A DNA stretch of 64,000 nt from Nonomuraea zeae. GTDB taxonomy: Bacteria > Actinomycetota > Actinomycetes > Streptosporangiales > Streptosporangiaceae. A model generated the notes under the pieces. It saw only the letters and a program-made list of their open reading frames with translations, did no database searches and was not told the origin of the DNA. The position numbers were made by a program, and so were the translations under genes. This document shows positions 26,226 to 35,218 of this stretch, one piece after another. The stretch lies in assembly GCF_005889725.1 (NCBI RefSeq), contig NZ_VCKX01000034.1:1-64000 (forward strand), read 5' to 3'. Positions within the stretch are counted from its first letter, which is position 1, and each line of letters starts with the position of its first letter.

Positions 26226-28340
26226 ATGGCAGGTAAGTGGCAGGCAGGTAACCTCCCCGCGGAACTGACGAGCCTGATCGGACGCCGAGTGGAGCTGGAG
26301 CAGGTCAGGCGGTCCTGCCGCCGTTCGCGGCTGGTGACCCTCACCGGCGTGGGCGGCGTCGGCAAGTCACGCCTGGCGCTGAGGGCCGCGGCGGAGCTCC
26401 GGCCCGAGTTCGGTGGCGGCGCGTGGTTCGTGGAGCTGTCCCCGCTGGACGACGGCTCCCTGCTGCCGCACGCCATCGCCGAGGCGCTCCGGCTCACCGA
26501 CCAGACCACCCGCCCGATGATCGAGGTGCTGGCCGAGCACCTGTCCGGCCGCGAGGTCCTGCTCGTCCTCGACACCTGCGAGCACCTGGTCGCCGACTGC
26601 GCCGAGACCGTGGAGATCCTGCTGAACTCCGTGCCCGACCTGCGCGTCCTGACCACCAGCCGGCGCCCGCTGGACGTGCCGGGCGAGCTGGTGGTCGTGG
26701 TGGACCCGCTGCCGATCCCGCCGGAGGGCGCCACCTGGACGGGCGGCCACGACGCGGTCTCGCTGCTGGCCGTCCGCGCCGCCGAGACCGTGCCCGGGTT
26801 CGAGCTGGCCGACCACGACCAGGAGGCCGTGGTCCGGCTGTGCCGGCGGCTGGAGGGCATCCCGCTGGCGATCGAGCTGGCCGCGGCGCGGCTGCGCGAG
26901 CTGCCGATCGAGCGCCTGGCCGACCGGCTCGACGACCGCTTCGCCACCCTCGGCGACGAGTCCGGCCTGGCGGCCGACGCCGACCCGCCGTGGCACCAGG
27001 CGCTGCGTACGGCGGTCGGGTGGAGTCACGAGCTGTGCGAGCCCGCCGAGCGGCTGCTCTGGGCGCGCGTCTCCGTCTTCGCCGGGGACTTCGACGCCGA
27101 GGCGGTCCGCAAGGTGTGCTCCGACGAACGGCTCCCGGAGTCCGACATCGGGCTGCTGCTCGACGCGCTGGCCGACGAGTCGATCCTGACCTGGCTGCCG
27201 ACCGGCGCGGGCGAGCGCTACCGCATGCTGGACACGCTGCGCGAATACGGCGCGGGCTGGCTGCGCGGCCTGGGCGAGGAGGAGCGGTTCAGGCAGCGGC
27301 ACTTCGAGCACTACCTGGCGCTGGCCGCCAGGGGCGCGGCCGGCTGGGTGGGCCCCGGCCAGACCGCCTGGTACGACCGGATGGTCGGCGAGCACGACAA
27401 CCTGCGCGCCGCGATGGAGTTCGCCCTGAACAGGCGCGACGGCGCCGCCGCGGTCGAGCTGGCCGGCTCGCTCGGCTTCTTCTGGTACGGCTGCGGCTAC
27501 GCCAAGGAGGGCCGTCACTTCCTGGGGCAGGCGCTGGCACTCGGCGCCAAGCCGGGCAGGCCGATGGTGCAGGCCCTGTGGTCCGACGGCCTGCTGGCGG
27601 CGACGCAAGGAGACGCGGACGACACCGAGGCCAGGGCCGACGACTGCGCGGCCGCCGCGGACCCCGGCGACGCCTACGCGGAGATGTGCGTCCAGGCGTT
27701 GCGCGCCTCGGCCGGGCTGATCCGCGGCGACCTGCTGCGCGCCATGGCCCAGTCGGAGTCCCTCTACCTCGCCCGGTGGAGCGACGAGCCTCTCACCCTG
27801 GCCAAGCTGCTGGCCCTGATGGTCCGGGCGGTCTCGCACATCGCGGAGGCCCAGGTGGATGACGCCATCGCCGTGCTCGACGACCTGCGCGCGCTCTGCG
27901 ACCAGCGGGGCGAGCAGTCGATGCGCTCGCACGGCGATCTGCTGCGCGGGCAGGCCGAGCTGGCCGCCGGGCGGGTGGCCGCGGCCGTCGTCTACGGGCA
28001 GGAGGCGCTGCGTACCAAGCAGCGGCTGCACGACAGCTTCGGGATCGGGCTGACGGTGGACCTGCTCGCGCAGGCGGCCGGCGCGGCCGGCCGGGCCGTG
28101 CGGGCGGCCCGGCTGCTCGGGCTGGCCGAGCGCATCTGGAGCACCAACGGCCGGGCCCAGGCCGACGTGCCCACGTGGGTCGCGGCCAGGAAGGCGTGCG
28201 AGCGGCAGTCGCGCGAGACGCTCGGCGACAACGCCTACCACGTGGCCTTCCAGACCGGCTTCGACAGCGACATCGACGCGGGCATCGCGTTCGCGCTGGA
28301 GCCGGAGGGCGAGGACCTGCCGAACGGCGGGCTCCTCTGA
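26226..28340 (+). CDS. AfsR/LuxR-type STAND ATPase without DNA-binding domain
   Basis: A 704-residue signal-transduction ATPase. The P-loop GVGGVGKS is at residues 41-48, Walker B VLLVLD at 111-116, and the NB-ARC-like motifs TTSRRPL and GIPLAIELAAARL follow. The C-terminal half (from about residue 330) is TPR-like helical repeats. It resembles the ATPase module of AfsR/SARP and large LuxR regulators, but has neither the N-terminal OmpR-type winged helix nor a C-terminal LuxR HTH, so it would act through a partner. Start ATG 26226 has GGTGG 8 bases upstream. A P450 gene follows in the same direction after 143 bp. Confidence 0.82.
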   Translation: MAGKWQAGNLPAELTSLIGRRVELEQVRRSCRRSRLVTLTGVGGVGKSRLALRAAAELRPEFGGGAWFVELSPLDDGSLLPHAIAEALRLTDQTTRPMIEVLAEHLSGREVLLVLDTCEHLVADCAETVEILLNSVPDLRVLTTSRRPLDVPGELVVVVDPLPIPPEGATWTGGHDAVSLLAVRAAETVPGFELADHDQEAVVRLCRRLEGIPLAIELAAARLRELPIERLADRLDDRFATLGDESGLAADADPPWHQALRTAVGWSHELCEPAERLLWARVSVFAGDFDAEAVRKVCSDERLPESDIGLLLDALADESILTWLPTGAGERYRMLDTLREYGAGWLRGLGEEERFRQRHFEHYLALAARGAAGWVGPGQTAWYDRMVGEHDNLRAAMEFALNRRDGAAAVELAGSLGFFWYGCGYAKEGRHFLGQALALGAKPGRPMVQALWSDGLLAATQGDADDTEARADDCAAAADPGDAYAEMCVQALRASAGLIRGDLLRAMAQSESLYLARWSDEPLTLAKLLALMVRAVSHIAEAQVDDAIAVLDDLRALCDQRGEQSMRSHGDLLRGQAELAAGRVAAAVVYGQEALRTKQRLHDSFGIGLTVDLLAQAAGAAGRAVRAARLLGLAERIWSTNGRAQADVPTWVAARKACERQSRETLGDNAYHVAFQTGFDSDIDAGIAFALEPEGEDLPNGGLL

Positions 28341-28483
28341 TCGGGGAAGCCCGGACCTGGAGCTCCTATGTGGCGGAAGGGGCAGAAGTCGCGCTCCCTC
28401 CGGTGACAGCGCCGGACAGGTGACTTGGACGCGGGGTCGTCATCACGGAGAGTGAGAGCCAACTCGCACATTGGAGAAATGCC

Positions 28484-29698
28484 GTGAAAACCCCTCCGCT
28501 CCCATTTCCGGCCCCGGGTGAGCGTTCCTCGCGGACCGTCCGCCGCCTGCGCGACGAACACGGACCGGTCGTCCCCGTCCAGTTGCCGGGCGGGGTGCGG
28601 GCCTGGGCCGTGACCTCCTACGACGCGATCAACGAGGTGCTCGGCGACGACGGGATCCTCTACAGCAAGGACTCCAGGAACTTCCCCGCCCTGCACGACG
28701 GCACGATCCCCGCCGACTGGCCCATGCGGCAGGTCATCGAGGGCGATCACCTGCTCACCAAGGACGGCGCCGACCATCGCAGGCTCAGGAGCCTGGTGAA
28801 CCGGGCCTTCACCCCCGCCCGCGTCAACGGGCTCGCACCCCGCATCCAGGCGCTGGCCGACGAGCTGCTCGACCGGGTGGCGGCCGAGGGCGACGGCGTG
28901 GACCTCGTACGCCACTTCACCGAGCCGCTGCCCGTCACCGTGATCTGCGAGCTGTTCGGCGTGCCGGCGGACGAGCGCGACGGCATCCGCGACTGGACGA
29001 AGGTGCTGGTCTCCCACGACGCCACCCCGCAGCAGGCGGCGGAGGCGGGGGCGGCCATGATGGCGTACCTGGCCGGGCACATCGGGCGGCGCAGGCGCGA
29101 GCCGGGCGACGACCTGACCACGGCGCTGATCCAGGCGCAGGACGAGGACGGCGACCGGCTGTCCGACAACGAGATGCTCTGGATCCTCTGGGTGGTGATC
29201 ATCGCCGGGCACGAGACCACCGTGCACCTGATCGCCAACGCCGTCGTCGCCCTGTGCGCCGACCCCGAGCAGCTCGCCCTGGCCCAGGACAAGGACGTCT
29301 GGGAGCAGGTCGTGGAGGAGGCGCTGCGCAGCCGCAACTCGGTGATCAACTCCGTGCTGCGCTACACGCTGCGGGACGTCGAGATCGCCGGGGTGCGCGT
29401 GCCCGCGGGGGAGGCCCTGGTCATCGGGTTCGGGGCGACCGGGACCGACCCGGCCAGGTTCGGGGCCGGCGCGGAGCGGTTCGACGTGACGCGTGCTCCG
29501 GAGACGCACCTGGGCTTCGGCAAAGGGCCGCACTTCTGCCTCGGCGCGCCCCTGGCCAGGCTAGAGGCCCGGATCGCGCTGTCGTCGCTGTTCACCAGGT
29601 TCCCCGGGCTGCGGCCGGCGGTGGGCGAGGACGAGCTCGCGTACACGTCGTCGATCATCACGGAGGGGCCGGCCGCGCTGCCGGTGCGGCTCGGCTGA
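28484..29698 (+). CDS. Cytochrome P450
   Basis: A 404-residue soluble class I P450. The oxygen-activation helix reads IIAGHETTVHL, the helix K ExxR motif is in EEALRSRNS, and the haem loop FGKGPHFCLGAPLARLE carries the axial thiolate Cys352. All landmarks are intact and the length is normal. It would hydroxylate or epoxidise a small molecule with electrons from ferredoxin; no ferredoxin gene is adjacent. Start GTG 28484 has GGAGA 7 bases upstream. Downstream of the STAND ATPase and separated from a convergent gene by a large hairpin. Substrate unknown. Confidence 0.95.
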   Translation: MKTPPLPFPAPGERSSRTVRRLRDEHGPVVPVQLPGGVRAWAVTSYDAINEVLGDDGILYSKDSRNFPALHDGTIPADWPMRQVIEGDHLLTKDGADHRRLRSLVNRAFTPARVNGLAPRIQALADELLDRVAAEGDGVDLVRHFTEPLPVTVICELFGVPADERDGIRDWTKVLVSHDATPQQAAEAGAAMMAYLAGHIGRRRREPGDDLTTALIQAQDEDGDRLSDNEMLWILWVVIIAGHETTVHLIANAVVALCADPEQLALAQDKDVWEQVVEEALRSRNSVINSVLRYTLRDVEIAGVRVPAGEALVIGFGATGTDPARFGAGAERFDVTRAPETHLGFGKGPHFCLGAPLARLEARIALSSLFTRFPGLRPAVGEDELAYTSSIITEGPAALPVRLG

Positions 29699-29704
29699 GC
29701 GCCG

Positions 29705-29757
29705 GTCCAGGCGTGCCGCCGCGGTGGACGGGCAGGTCGGCGGCGGCACGCCTGGAC
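29705..29757. terminator. Bidirectional terminator between P450 and pectinolytic gene
   Basis: An 18-bp perfect inverted repeat (GTCCAGGCGTGCCGCCGC and its complement) with a 17-base loop lies between the two convergent stop codons. Confidence 0.85.
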
Positions 29758-29764
29758 GGCGGGA

Positions 29765-32020
29765 TCAACGCAGGCGACCCGCGCCCGCGCCGGTGGGCAC
29801 GAGGACGCGCAGGACCTGCGGCGGGTGGATCCGGGTGAACAGGGTGGGCGTCCAGCCCGCGTCGGAGCCGAGCGCCGTGCCGTTGGCGGCGTTGTACGCG
29901 GCCACCAGATCGGCCGGCCGCCGGTCCACGAGGTTGTCCTTGGCGGTGATCGTGGTGCCGTTCAGCACCGACAGCACGTTCGCCGCCGGGATGCCGTCGA
30001 AGGCGTTGCTCTCCGCGTAGACCTGGGAGCCGAAGCCCACGCCGATGCTGTAGGCGTAGGGGCCGCCGCCCATGTAGTAGTTGTTGTAGATGTGCACCTG
30101 GCCGAAGCGCACCCGGGGCGTGCGCTGGCCGAGGCCCTGGAAATAGTTGTGGTGCAGGGTCACCTTGAGCTTGCCCGCCTCGCCGTACCTGCTCTCGTTG
30201 TCGGTGTTGCCGATCAGCGTCACCTTGTCGTGGTTGCTGAGGTGGTTCCAGGACAGCGTGACGTAGTTCGAGGCGCGGACCACGTCAAGCAGGCCGTCGT
30301 GCACCTGGTAGGGGCGGCCGAAGTAGAGCGGCTGGCCGGAGTCCGGGTTGTCGCCGTCGTTGAAGGTGTTGTGGTCGAGCCAGACGTGCGTCGAGGCGGA
30401 GACCTCGACGTTGTCGAAGGAGGCGTTCCAGTTGCCGTCCGCGCCGTCGGTCGGGTCCCACTGCGGGAAGCAGTCGGAGGTGTCGGTGATGGTGAGGTTG
30501 CGGACGATGACGTTGTCGGCCCCCGCGATCCGCACCCCGAAGCTCTTCAGCGCGGCGTCCCTGCCCGCGCCCACCAGGGTGACGTTGGAGCCGACCGCGA
30601 TGGAGACGTGCGCGGCCATCTTGGCGTAGGACGCCTTGCGGGCCTCCTCCAGCGGTCCCGACGGGACGGCGGTCCTGCCCCAGACGGCCGGGTCGTAGGC
30701 GGCCAGGTAGGCCGCCAGGCTGTAGCCGTTGACGGCGTAGTCGGCGCAGGTGAGCGGGGCGCCCGAGTCGCTGGTGTCGGCGTCGATCGCGCCCTCGATA
30801 TAGATGATCTTCGGGGTGTTGTCCGCCGGGTCGCCGAGCGCCGACAGCAGCTGCGCCCTGGTCGAGACGGCGTGCACGTTCTCCGGGCGCGCGGCTGAGC
30901 CGCCCGTGGTCCCGGTGCCGGCCGCCGCCCAGCCGTCGTCGCGGGGCAGGACCTCGCGGCCGGGCTCGTGCGGGGCAGGGCGTTGTCGGCGTACGGGGTT
31001 CCAGCCGTCGGCGCCGGCCAGGTACCGCTCGGGGGTGAACGCCTTCGCCTGGTCGGCGGTGAGCTGCGGGCGGTCGTCGTTGACGGTGGCGCCCGGACCG
31101 TGGTTGCGGTATTCGGACAGGCGGGCCTCGCGCCAGTTCAGGCCCGACATGTCGGTCCAGGGGGCGTCCTTGAACTGCTGGCCCAGCCACGACTCGCGCA
31201 CCAGCACCTGGCCGCGGGCCGTGGTGGAGCCGCCGGCCGGCCACGGGCGGCCGAGGTGGAACGTCTTGGCGGGGGCGTTGCTGGTGAGCTGGCTGCGGTA
31301 GATCAGGAAGCCGTACGGGTTGCTCAGCTCGGTGCTGGCGGCGGTGACGTAGCCGTTGTTGTCGGTGCTGCCGCGGGTCAGCGCCTTGATGACGCAGTCG
31401 TCGAAGACGGCCGTCGCGCGGCCGAAGATGAAGTCGACGTCGCCCTCGACGTAGCAGTCGTGGAAGTACTGCCTGGCGGTCGTGGTGGCGGAGGCGGTGT
31501 TGGCGTACAGGGTGTCCTGGTTGCCGATGAACCTGACGTTGTCGTACACCTGCCGGTCGCCCGTGGTCCGTACGGCCACGGCCTGGCTGTTGCCGTGGGC
31601 GGCCTCGTCGTAGGAGTTCTCGAAGGTGAGGTTGCGGGCGGTGAAGTCGGGGGCGCTGATCACGTACGAGGCGCTGCCCGAGGTGCCGTACGGGCCCGAG
31701 CCGTCCGGCTTGGGGGTCGCGGCGGCGGCGTCGAAGGTGAGCACCACCTCGCGCGGGTCCCGGGTGTCGCCCACCAGGGAGATGTACGGCTTGTCGGCCG
31801 GGATCACCACCTGCTGCCTGTAGGTGCCCTTGCGGACCAGGATGGTGACCGGCCTGGTGTTGGCGGCGGGGACGGCGTCGACGGCGGCCTGGACCGTGGT
31901 GTGGTCGCCGGAGCCGTCGGCCGCGACCACGAGGGTGGCGCGGGTGGCCGCCGCCGCGGGGGTCGCCGCCGTCGCGAGCACTGTCAGGGCGATCAATGGG
32001 GGGAGTAACAGAAGTCGCAT
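29765..32020 (-). CDS. Secreted pectinesterase (CE8)-pectate lyase (PL1) fusion
   Basis: A 751-residue bifunctional pectinase. After a Sec signal (RLLLLPPLIALTVLATAATPAAA), a CE8 beta-helix (about residues 28-330) has the active-site segments GNQDTLYAN, EGDVDFIFGRA and LGRPW, which supply two Asp and an Arg. A linker rich in Arg/Pro/Gly joins a PL1 parallel beta-helix (about 365-720) with VWLDHNTFNDGD for calcium, HDKVTLIG and the catalytic arginine in QRTPRVRFG. The first half de-esterifies pectin; the second cleaves the resulting polygalacturonate. Start ATG 32020 has GAGG 6 bases upstream; the open frame begins 8 codons earlier. Divergent from the xylanase across LacI-type sites. Confidence 0.92.
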   Translation of the reverse strand: MRLLLLPPLIALTVLATAATPAAAATRATLVVAADGSGDHTTVQAAVDAVPAANTRPVTILVRKGTYRQQVVIPADKPYISLVGDTRDPREVVLTFDAAAATPKPDGSGPYGTSGSASYVISAPDFTARNLTFENSYDEAAHGNSQAVAVRTTGDRQVYDNVRFIGNQDTLYANTASATTTARQYFHDCYVEGDVDFIFGRATAVFDDCVIKALTRGSTDNNGYVTAASTELSNPYGFLIYRSQLTSNAPAKTFHLGRPWPAGGSTTARGQVLVRESWLGQQFKDAPWTDMSGLNWREARLSEYRNHGPGATVNDDRPQLTADQAKAFTPERYLAGADGWNPVRRQRPAPHEPGREVLPRDDGWAAAGTGTTGGSAARPENVHAVSTRAQLLSALGDPADNTPKIIYIEGAIDADTSDSGAPLTCADYAVNGYSLAAYLAAYDPAVWGRTAVPSGPLEEARKASYAKMAAHVSIAVGSNVTLVGAGRDAALKSFGVRIAGADNVIVRNLTITDTSDCFPQWDPTDGADGNWNASFDNVEVSASTHVWLDHNTFNDGDNPDSGQPLYFGRPYQVHDGLLDVVRASNYVTLSWNHLSNHDKVTLIGNTDNESRYGEAGKLKVTLHHNYFQGLGQRTPRVRFGQVHIYNNYYMGGGPYAYSIGVGFGSQVYAESNAFDGIPAANVLSVLNGTTITAKDNLVDRRPADLVAAYNAANGTALGSDAGWTPTLFTRIHPPQVLRVLVPTGAGAGRLR

Positions 32021-32036
32021 GCGCAACCTCGCAGAG

Positions 32037-32053
32037 TGCGGCAATCGGTTGCA
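32037..32053. promoter_or_regulatory. LacI-type site 1, TGCGGCAATCGGTTGCA
   Basis: Matches the second site of this intergenic region at 14 of 17 positions and has GCAA/TTGC half-sites. It begins 17 bp before the pectinase start codon. Probably a repressor site. Confidence 0.55.
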
Positions 32054-32114
32054 TGAAACGTTCGCGTAATTCGGCTCACTCCGTCAATGGAATGCAGTGA
32101 AACTGCACTTTTGC

Positions 32115-32131
32115 TGCAACAAGCGGTTGCA
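32115..32131. promoter_or_regulatory. LacI-type site 2, TGCAACAAGCGGTTGCA
   Basis: Perfect inverted repeat TGCAAC-N5-GTTGCA between the divergent pectinase and xylanase genes; could regulate both. The class differs from the TGTTAGCGCTAACA operator of the GH43 operon. Confidence 0.6.
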
Positions 32132-32245
32132 GGTAGTCCGGGGTGCGGGCGGGTTCTTGACCGCGCTGACGCGGCGCATCTACAGTCCGGCTGACATTTA
32201 TCGGCATATCTCTGAAACTTTCAGTCCTCCCTGCCTAGGAGCACC

Positions 32246-35185
32246 GTGCGCACCCTTCGAGCCCTGGTGGTCGCCGCCCTGTTATGCCTCGTGCCGGTGC
32301 CGCCCGCCGGTGCGGCGGCGGACCTCACGTACGACTTCGAGGACGGCACCACTCAGGGATGGGGGTCGCGCGGCGGCGGCGTCTCCGTCGCGGTGAGCGC
32401 GGACGCGGCGCACACGGGCGCCGCCGGTCTGCTCACCACGGGACGGACCGCCACCTGGCACGGCGCGTCGATCCCCGCGCCGTTCGTCAGGGGCACCGGC
32501 TACACCGTGACCGCCTACGCCCGGCTGGTGAGCGGCCAGCCGAGCAGCACGATCGCGATGACCGTGCAGCGGACGCCGACCGGCGGCGAGACCGCCTACG
32601 AGCGCGTCGCGGCGGCCACCGTGACCGACGCCGGGTGGGCGCGGCTGTCGGGTAGTTACCAGTTCACCGCCGAGTCCTCCGACGTGCAGCTCTACGTGGA
32701 GAGCTCGGACGCCACCGCCCAGTTCTACCTGGACGACATCGTGGTCACCCCGCTCGGCGACCCCACGCGCGAGCCGGTCGACTCGGACTTCGAGGACGGC
32801 ACCGCGCAGGACTGGGCGCCACGCGCCGCGGCCGTGCTGGAGCCGAGCGCCGCCGCCGCCCGCACGGGCACCCGCGGCCTCGCGGTGACCGGCCGGTCGG
32901 CCTCCTGGGACGGCCCCGCGCTGAACGTGTTCGGGCGGATGGGCAAGGGCGACAAATACACCCTGTCGGTCTGGGTGCGGCTCGCCGCCGGCACCACGTC
33001 GGGCCGGCTCGGCCTGTCGATCGAGCGCAGGAGCGGCGGCACCCCGAGCTACGAGCGCGTCGTCGCGCCCAAGGACCTGGCGGCGGGGGAGTGGGTGCAG
33101 CTGTCCGGCACGTACACGCTCGCCTACGACGTCGAGTTCCTCAGCGTGTACGTCGAGTCCGACAGCGGCACCTTCCCCTTCGACCTGGACGACTTCGCGA
33201 TGCGGTACGTCCAGCCGAAGCCCATCGAGACCGGCCTGCCCGCGCTCAAGGACGAGGTGCCGTTCACCATGGGCTCGGCCTTCACCAGGGCCGAGACGCT
33301 CGGCGTGCACAGCGAGCTGCTGGCCAAGCACTTCAACGGCGTCACCCCCGGCAACGAGCTCAAATGGGACGCCACCGAGCCGCGCGAGGGCGAGTTCACC
33401 CTGGCCGACGGCGACCACCTGGTGGACTTCGGGACCCGGCACGGCATGACGATCCGCGGCCACACGCTCGCCTGGCACAGCCAGACCCCGGACTGGGTCT
33501 TCAAGGACGGCGACGCCGACGCGAGCAAGGAGCTGCTGCTGCAGCGCCTGGAGACGCACGTGCGCACGCTCGTGACCAGATACAAGGGCAAGATCTCGGC
33601 CTGGGACGTGGTCAACGAGGTGGTGGACGAGAACCAGCCGGACGGCCTGCGCCGCTCCAAGTGGTACCAGATCGCCGGCCTCGACTTCATCCGCACGGCC
33701 TTCCGCGTCGCCCACGAGGCCGACCCGGCGGCCAAGCTGTTCATCAACGACTACAACACCGAGTTCCCGCGCAAGCGCGAGGCCCTGTACGCCCTGGTCG
33801 CACGGCTGAAGGCGGAAGGCGTGCCGATCGACGGCGTCGGCCACCAGCTCCATCTGAACATCGAGCAGCCGCCCGCCTCCTCCGTCGAGGCGACGATCGA
33901 GCGCTTCGCCGCCCTCGGCGTGGACCAGCAGGTCACCGAGCTGGACGTGAGCATCTACACCGACTTCGTCTCCTCCTACGACTCGATCCCGCCCGAGCTG
34001 CTCATCCAGCAGGGACACCGCTACAAGGAGCTGTTCGACGTCTTCCGGCGGCACGCCTCCGAGCTCAGCTCGGTCACGGTGTGGGGCGAGTCCGACGACG
34101 TGAGCTGGCTGCGCTCCTGGCCGATCGCGCGGCTCAACGCGCCGCTGCTGTTCGACGACGACCTCCAGGCCAAGCCCGCCTACTGGGGCGTCGTGGACCC
34201 CGCCGAGCTGCCGCCGCTGGTGCGCAGCCTGGAGGCGCCGGCGGGCAGGCCGCAGGTGGACGGGAAGCGCGACCTCGAATGGGACCTGCTGCCCGACTCG
34301 CCCGTCGCGCGGGTGGGCGAGGTGTCGGCGGGCTTCCAGGCGCGCTCGTCCGCGACCGGCCTGTACGTGCTCGCCGAGGTCACCGATCCGGTCGTGGACA
34401 AGGACGACCGGGTGACCTTCACCGTGGACGGGACCTCGTACACGGTCAAGCGCACGGGGCCGGGGACGAAGCGGACCCCGGCGGGCTACCGCGTCGAGGC
34501 CCTCGTCCGGGTCCCGGCCCCTCAGGGGAAGGTCCTGAACGTCGCCGCCACCGTGCACGACCGGGACACCGACATCTCCTGGACGGGCAAGGTCACCGCC
34601 GCGCCCGCGGTCAAGCTCACCACCGCCGCCCGCCGCACCCCCGTGCTCGACGGGGTCGTGGACAAGGTGTGGGCGGCCACGCCGGAGATCCGCACCGCGA
34701 CCTGGATCCAGGGCACGTCCGGGGCCACCGCCCGGGTGCGCGGGCTGTGGAGCGGATCGACCCTGTACGTCCTCGCCCAGGTCAGCGATCCCACCCTGAG
34801 CGAGGAGCCGGCGAACGCGTGGGAGCAGGACTCCGTCGAGATCTTCGTGGACCCGGGCAACGGCAAGACCAAGGGCTACGAGGACGACGACGGACAGTAC
34901 CGGGTCAGCTTCACCGGCCGGCTCACGGTCGGCGGGACGTTCGACGCGGCCGGGGTCAAGGACCACCTCAAGGCGGTGGCGAAGGTGGTGCCCGGCGGGT
35001 ACGTGGTCGAGGCCGCGATCACCCTGCCCACCGTGACGCTGGGGGCGGGCGCGCTACTGGGGTTCGACGTGCAGGTGAACGATGCCACGGGGGCGGCTCG
35101 TACCGGTGCGGTGACGTGGAACGACCGGACGAACCGCGCCTACCTGGACACCAGCCACTGGGGGGTGCTCCGCCTGACGGACTAG
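32246..35185 (+). CDS. Secreted multimodular GH10 endo-1,4-beta-xylanase
   Basis: A 979-residue xylanase. Signal peptide to about residue 25 (VPPAGAA), two CBM4_9 family jelly-rolls (DLTYDFEDGTTQGW and VDSDFEDGTAQDW mark the starts of both), GH10 barrel from about 331 with acid/base Glu458 (WDVVNEVVDEN) and nucleophile Glu565 (VTELDVSIYTDF), 107 residues apart as usual. The C-terminus has a CBM9-like domain ending AYLDTSHWGVLRL, preceded by a shorter related segment. It hydrolyses xylan backbone outside the cell. Start GTG 32246 with AGGAG four bases upstream. The LacI gene follows after 33 bp, probably in the same transcript. Confidence 0.94.
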   Translation: MRTLRALVVAALLCLVPVPPAGAAADLTYDFEDGTTQGWGSRGGGVSVAVSADAAHTGAAGLLTTGRTATWHGASIPAPFVRGTGYTVTAYARLVSGQPSSTIAMTVQRTPTGGETAYERVAAATVTDAGWARLSGSYQFTAESSDVQLYVESSDATAQFYLDDIVVTPLGDPTREPVDSDFEDGTAQDWAPRAAAVLEPSAAAARTGTRGLAVTGRSASWDGPALNVFGRMGKGDKYTLSVWVRLAAGTTSGRLGLSIERRSGGTPSYERVVAPKDLAAGEWVQLSGTYTLAYDVEFLSVYVESDSGTFPFDLDDFAMRYVQPKPIETGLPALKDEVPFTMGSAFTRAETLGVHSELLAKHFNGVTPGNELKWDATEPREGEFTLADGDHLVDFGTRHGMTIRGHTLAWHSQTPDWVFKDGDADASKELLLQRLETHVRTLVTRYKGKISAWDVVNEVVDENQPDGLRRSKWYQIAGLDFIRTAFRVAHEADPAAKLFINDYNTEFPRKREALYALVARLKAEGVPIDGVGHQLHLNIEQPPASSVEATIERFAALGVDQQVTELDVSIYTDFVSSYDSIPPELLIQQGHRYKELFDVFRRHASELSSVTVWGESDDVSWLRSWPIARLNAPLLFDDDLQAKPAYWGVVDPAELPPLVRSLEAPAGRPQVDGKRDLEWDLLPDSPVARVGEVSAGFQARSSATGLYVLAEVTDPVVDKDDRVTFTVDGTSYTVKRTGPGTKRTPAGYRVEALVRVPAPQGKVLNVAATVHDRDTDISWTGKVTAAPAVKLTTAARRTPVLDGVVDKVWAATPEIRTATWIQGTSGATARVRGLWSGSTLYVLAQVSDPTLSEEPANAWEQDSVEIFVDPGNGKTKGYEDDDGQYRVSFTGRLTVGGTFDAAGVKDHLKAVAKVVPGGYVVEAAITLPTVTLGAGALLGFDVQVNDATGAARTGAVTWNDRTNRAYLDTSHWGVLRLTD

Positions 35186-35218
35186 CGCCTGCTCGCGGGG
35201 GCGGGGCCCGACTACGAT

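Noticed and set aside
26226..29698. Biosynthetic gene cluster around the STAND ATPase and P450
   Set aside because: No synthase, synthetase or precursor gene next to them; two genes do not make a cluster.
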